Assembly: GCA_013695705.1 (NCBI GenBank)
Contig: JACCZX010000245.1
Span: 1 to 33,938, forward strand
DNA from: Burkholderiaceae bacterium
Lineage (GTDB): Bacteria > Pseudomonadota > Gammaproteobacteria > Burkholderiales > Burkholderiaceae_F
Direction of reading: 5' to 3'
DNA: 33,938 bases
Part shown: positions 32,351-33,938 of the stretch, one piece after another
How positions within the stretch are numbered: position 1 is the first letter of the stretch
Layout: each line of letters starts with the position of its first letter
Notes under the pieces: generated by a model
What the model saw: only the letters and a program-made list of their open reading frames with translations
The model's database searches: none
What the model was told of the DNA's origin: nothing
Made by a program: the position numbers and the translations under genes

Positions 32351-32426
32351 GCGGGAATAGCTCAGTTGGTAGAGCGCAACCTTGCCAAGGTTGAGGTCGA
32401 GGGTTCGAGACCCTTTTCCCGCTCCA
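32351..32426 (+). tRNA. tRNA-Gly (GCC)
   Basis: 76 nt. Acceptor GCGGGAA/TTCCCGC pairs over 7 bp, D arm GCTC/GAGC, anticodon stem CAACC/GGTTG around TTGCCAA (anticodon GCC), T arm GAGGG TTCGAGA CCCTT, discriminator T, and encoded CCA. Reads GGC and GGU. It is followed by an intrinsic terminator. Confidence 0.97.
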
Positions 32427-32437
32427 AGTTTTGTATA

Positions 32438-32465
32438 GGGGGAGCCGCCGCGCTCCCCCCTTTTG
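32438..32465 (+). terminator. Rho-independent terminator after tRNA-Gly
   Basis: GGGGGAGC pairs with GCTCCCCC (8 bp, loop CGCCGC) followed by C and TTTT, then GATTTT. It lies 11 bp after tRNA-Gly and ends the uvrC-pgsA-tRNA-Gly unit, so tRNA-Cys and later genes need their own start. Confidence 0.85.
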
Positions 32466-32468
32466 ATT

Positions 32469-32497
32469 TTGCGGTTCAGCCGAAAGGCGGATTGAAT
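32469..32497 (+). promoter_or_regulatory. Candidate promoter for tRNA-Cys/tRNA-Leu/DUF1178
   Basis: TTGCGG (32469-32474) and TTGAAT (32492-32497) are exactly 17 bp apart, directly after the terminator. The expected start site, about 7 nt on, coincides with the first base of mature tRNA-Cys (32504). Each box matches 4 of 6 consensus positions. Confidence 0.5.
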
Positions 32498-32503
32498 CGC
32501 AGC

Positions 32504-32577
32504 GGCGGGGTGGCAGAGTGGCCATGCAGCGGACTGCAAATCCGCGTACGCCGGTTCGATTCCGACCCCCGCCTCCA
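32504..32577 (+). tRNA. tRNA-Cys (GCA)
   Basis: 74 nt. Acceptor GGCGGGG/CCCCGCC, anticodon stem GCGGA/TCCGC around CTGCAAA (anticodon GCA), T arm CCGG TTCGATT CCG, discriminator T (U73 is the identity base for cysteine) and encoded CCA. Followed 12 nt later by tRNA-Leu. Confidence 0.96.
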
Positions 32578-32589
32578 TTTCCACCGATC

Positions 32590-32680
32590 GCCGCGGTGGT
32601 GAAACTGGTAGACACAGCGGACTTAAAATCCGCCGCAAGCGAAAGCGAGCATGCCGGTTCGATTCCGGCCCGCGGCACCA
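32590..32680 (+). tRNA. tRNA-Leu (UAA)
   Basis: 91 nt class II tRNA. Acceptor GCCGCGG/CCGCGGC, anticodon stem GCGGA/TCCGC around CTTAAAA (anticodon TAA), a 19-nt variable arm (32634-32652) that includes GC-GAAA-GC, T arm GCCGG TTCGATT CCGGC, discriminator A (needed for leucine identity) and encoded CCA. The variable arm is a little longer than usual for this isoacceptor. DUF1178 begins 8 nt after the CCA end. Confidence 0.96.
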
Positions 32681-32687
32681 GGAAACG

Positions 32688-33137
32688 ATGAAGGTATTTG
32701 ATCTTTGTTGCGATCAAGAACACTCCTTCGAGGGCTGGTTTGCCTCGGGCGATGAATTCGATCGTCAGCTTGCCGCCGGATTGATCGAGTGTCCGCTATG
32801 CGGCAGCGCGTCGTTGCGCAAGATGTTGTCGGCGCCCCGCTTGAATATCAGCGGCGCGCTGCCGGCGCCGGAATCGTCGGCCAAGGAGCCGGTGGCAATG
32901 CCGAACGACGAATCGATGCGGTCGATGATGTTGCAGATTGCACGCCATGTCGCGGCAAATAGCGAAGACGTCGGCGAGCGGTTTCCTGAGGAGGCGCGGC
33001 GCATTCATTACGAAGAGGCGCCGCAGCGCTCGATCCGCGGCGTGGCTTCGAGAGAAGAGGCGGCGGAGTTGCGAGACGAGGGCATCGAGGTGATGCCGGT
33101 ACCGTTCGGGAATCTGCTTAAAAATCCATTGCAATGA
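32688..33137 (+). CDS. DUF1178 family protein
   Basis: 149 residues. DUF1178 is widespread in Alpha- and Betaproteobacteria with unknown function. Seen: MKVFDLCCDQEHSFEGWFAS and a CPLCG zinc-ribbon-like knuckle (IECPLCGSASLRKMLSAP) that with the N-terminal Cys/His could bind zinc; a variable Pro/Ala linker; then GERFPEEARRIHYEEAPQR and IRGVASREEAAELRDEGIEV, the conserved C-terminal half. The ATG lies 8 nt after tRNA-Leu, with AGGA formed by the tRNA 3' end and the next bases, so mRNA and tRNA are almost certainly one transcript. It converges on the aminotransferase gene with 14 bp between stops. Confidence 0.9.
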   Translation: MKVFDLCCDQEHSFEGWFASGDEFDRQLAAGLIECPLCGSASLRKMLSAPRLNISGALPAPESSAKEPVAMPNDESMRSMMLQIARHVAANSEDVGERFPEEARRIHYEEAPQRSIRGVASREEAAELRDEGIEVMPVPFGNLLKNPLQ

Positions 33138-33151
33138 GGCTTGCTGATCGA

Positions 33152-33938
33152 TCACGCAGGAGCGCATTGCAGCCGCTCGATCGACTCCTGCAACGTGTTC
33201 TCCCGTTTCGCAAAACAGAATCGCACAACGCGGTTTTCAACCGGACTGTCATAGAACACCGATACCGGAATGGATGCCACGCCGTAATCGGCGATCATCT
33301 GCTTCGCAAAATCGGCTTCGGGTAAATCGGAAACCTGCGAATAGTCTGCCAGCACGAAATAAGTTGCCGCGCACGGCAGTGCGCGAAATGGCGTAGTGCG
33401 GAGGCCCGCGAGGAAAAAATCCCGCTTCGCCTGGTAGAAGTTTGGTAGCTCTACATATGGCTTCGGATTCTTCAGATATTCCGTAAACGCGTATTGCGCC
33501 GGGGTGTTGACGGCGAACGCCATGAACTGATGCACCTTGCGGATCTCGACGGTAAATGGCGCTGGTGCGCACGCGTATCCGACCTTCCACCCGGTCGTGT
33601 GAAACGTTTTTCCGAAGCTTGAAACGACAACCGTGTGCGACGCCAGCAGAGGTGAGCGCATAAGAGAGCGGTGCGGCGCACCGTCGAACACGATGTGTTC
33701 GTACACTTCGTCGGACACCAGAATGACGCCGGTATCGGCAACGATGCGTTCGAGCGCCGCGACGTCGATGTCATGCAGCACGCGGCCGGTTGGGTTGTGC
33801 GGAAAGTTGACGATGATCATCCGCGTTTTTGACGTGATCGCATTGCGCACTCGATCCCAGTCGGGCGCGTAACCGAGTGCGTGGTCGAGCGGAACAAACA
33901 CCGCCCGGCCGCCCGCGAGTTCAATCGAAGGCACGTAG
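33152..33938 (-). CDS. PLP-dependent aminotransferase class I/II, 5' end outside window
   Basis: About 262 residues of the C-terminal two thirds; the frame continues past the right edge (Tyr-Val-Pro-Ser-Ile-Glu...), so the GTG at 33934 is not the start. Seen: VNFPHNPTGRV with the substrate/PLP-contacting Asn, LVSDEVYEHIVFDG with the Asp that pairs with the pyridine nitrogen and the conserved Tyr, and SSFGKTFHTTGWKVGYACAP with the Schiff-base Lys. The FGKTFHTTGWKxG wording is that of the methionine/kynurenine aminotransferase group (YbdL-like), which moves amino groups between methionine, aromatic amino acids and keto acids. C-terminal VRFCFAKRENTLQESIERL is typical. Precise substrate inferred only. 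Confidence 0.92.
   Translation of the reverse strand, partial: YVPSIELAGGRAVFVPLDHALGYAPDWDRVRNAITSKTRMIIVNFPHNPTGRVLHDIDVAALERIVADTGVILVSDEVYEHIVFDGAPHRSLMRSPLLASHTVVVSSFGKTFHTTGWKVGYACAPAPFTVEIRKVHQFMAFAVNTPAQYAFTEYLKNPKPYVELPNFYQAKRDFFLAGLRTTPFRALPCAATYFVLADYSQVSDLPEADFAKQMIADYGVASIPVSVFYDSPVENRVVRFCFAKRENTLQESIERLQCAPA

Noticed and set aside
32351-32680. tRNA cluster as an integration site for a mobile element
   Set aside because: No integrase, no repeated tRNA 3' end, and core genes continue on both sides.
1-33938. CRISPR array, insertion sequence or prophage
   Set aside because: No regularly spaced repeats and no transposase, integrase or phage structural motifs were seen; the two palindromes near rnc carry no gene.

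Overview
The window reads as a core-chromosome segment of a GC-rich betaproteobacterium, most like Burkholderiales and relatives. The evidence is gene order: moaA/mobA next to rne, rluC divergent from rne, then HAD-Rieske-methyltransferase-maf-yceD-rpmF-plsX-fabHDG-acpP-fabF-(YgfX-like)-rpoE-rseA-rseB-degP-lepA-lepB-DUF4845-rnc-era-recO-pdxJ-acpS-nagZ. No phage, transposase, CRISPR array or rRNA gene is visible.

Layout. 1-536: 3' end of an aldehyde dehydrogenase. 554-5270 (minus): rne, moaA, mobA. 5271-5736: a 466-bp divergent regulatory gap. 5737-7806: rluC, a HAD phosphatase and a Rieske protein, all overlapping. 7803-9106 (minus): an RsmI-like methyltransferase and a YceF-type Maf protein. 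9141-15255: yceD-rpmF plus the fatty-acid initiation and elongation genes, mostly joined by ATGA or TGATG overlaps. 15267-19579: the envelope-stress block (YgfX-like, sigma-E, RseA, RseB, DegP). 19679-25696: lepA, lepB, DUF4845, rnc, era, recO. 25721-28793: pdxJ, a TPR gene, acpS, nagZ. Then a VOC protein, convergent efp, uvrC-pgsA, three tRNAs (Gly-GCC, Cys-GCA, Leu-UAA), a DUF1178 protein, and a partial class I/II aminotransferase running off the right edge.

The genes serve lipid supply (plsX, fab genes, acpP, acpS, pgsA), envelope quality control (rpoE, rseA, rseB, degP, lepB, nagZ), RNA processing and ribosome function (rne, rnc, rluC, era, lepA, efp, rpmF, tRNAs), and repair (uvrC, recO).

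Four features stand out. (1) Both gaps flanking rnc are filled by imperfect inverted repeats of about 170 bp, each symmetric around a small apical hairpin; the genes start or stop at their edges. (2) The TPR gene inserted between pdxJ and acpS runs out of frame into acpS. The conserved acpS N-terminus (GIGIDVVEIER) has no ATG, GTG or TTG upstream of it. (3) EF-P resembles the alphaproteobacterial type and has Arg where the modified Lys usually sits. (4) Strong hairpins sit just upstream of lepA and at the rseB stop. RNase E also carries an insertion of about 30 residues in its catalytic half.
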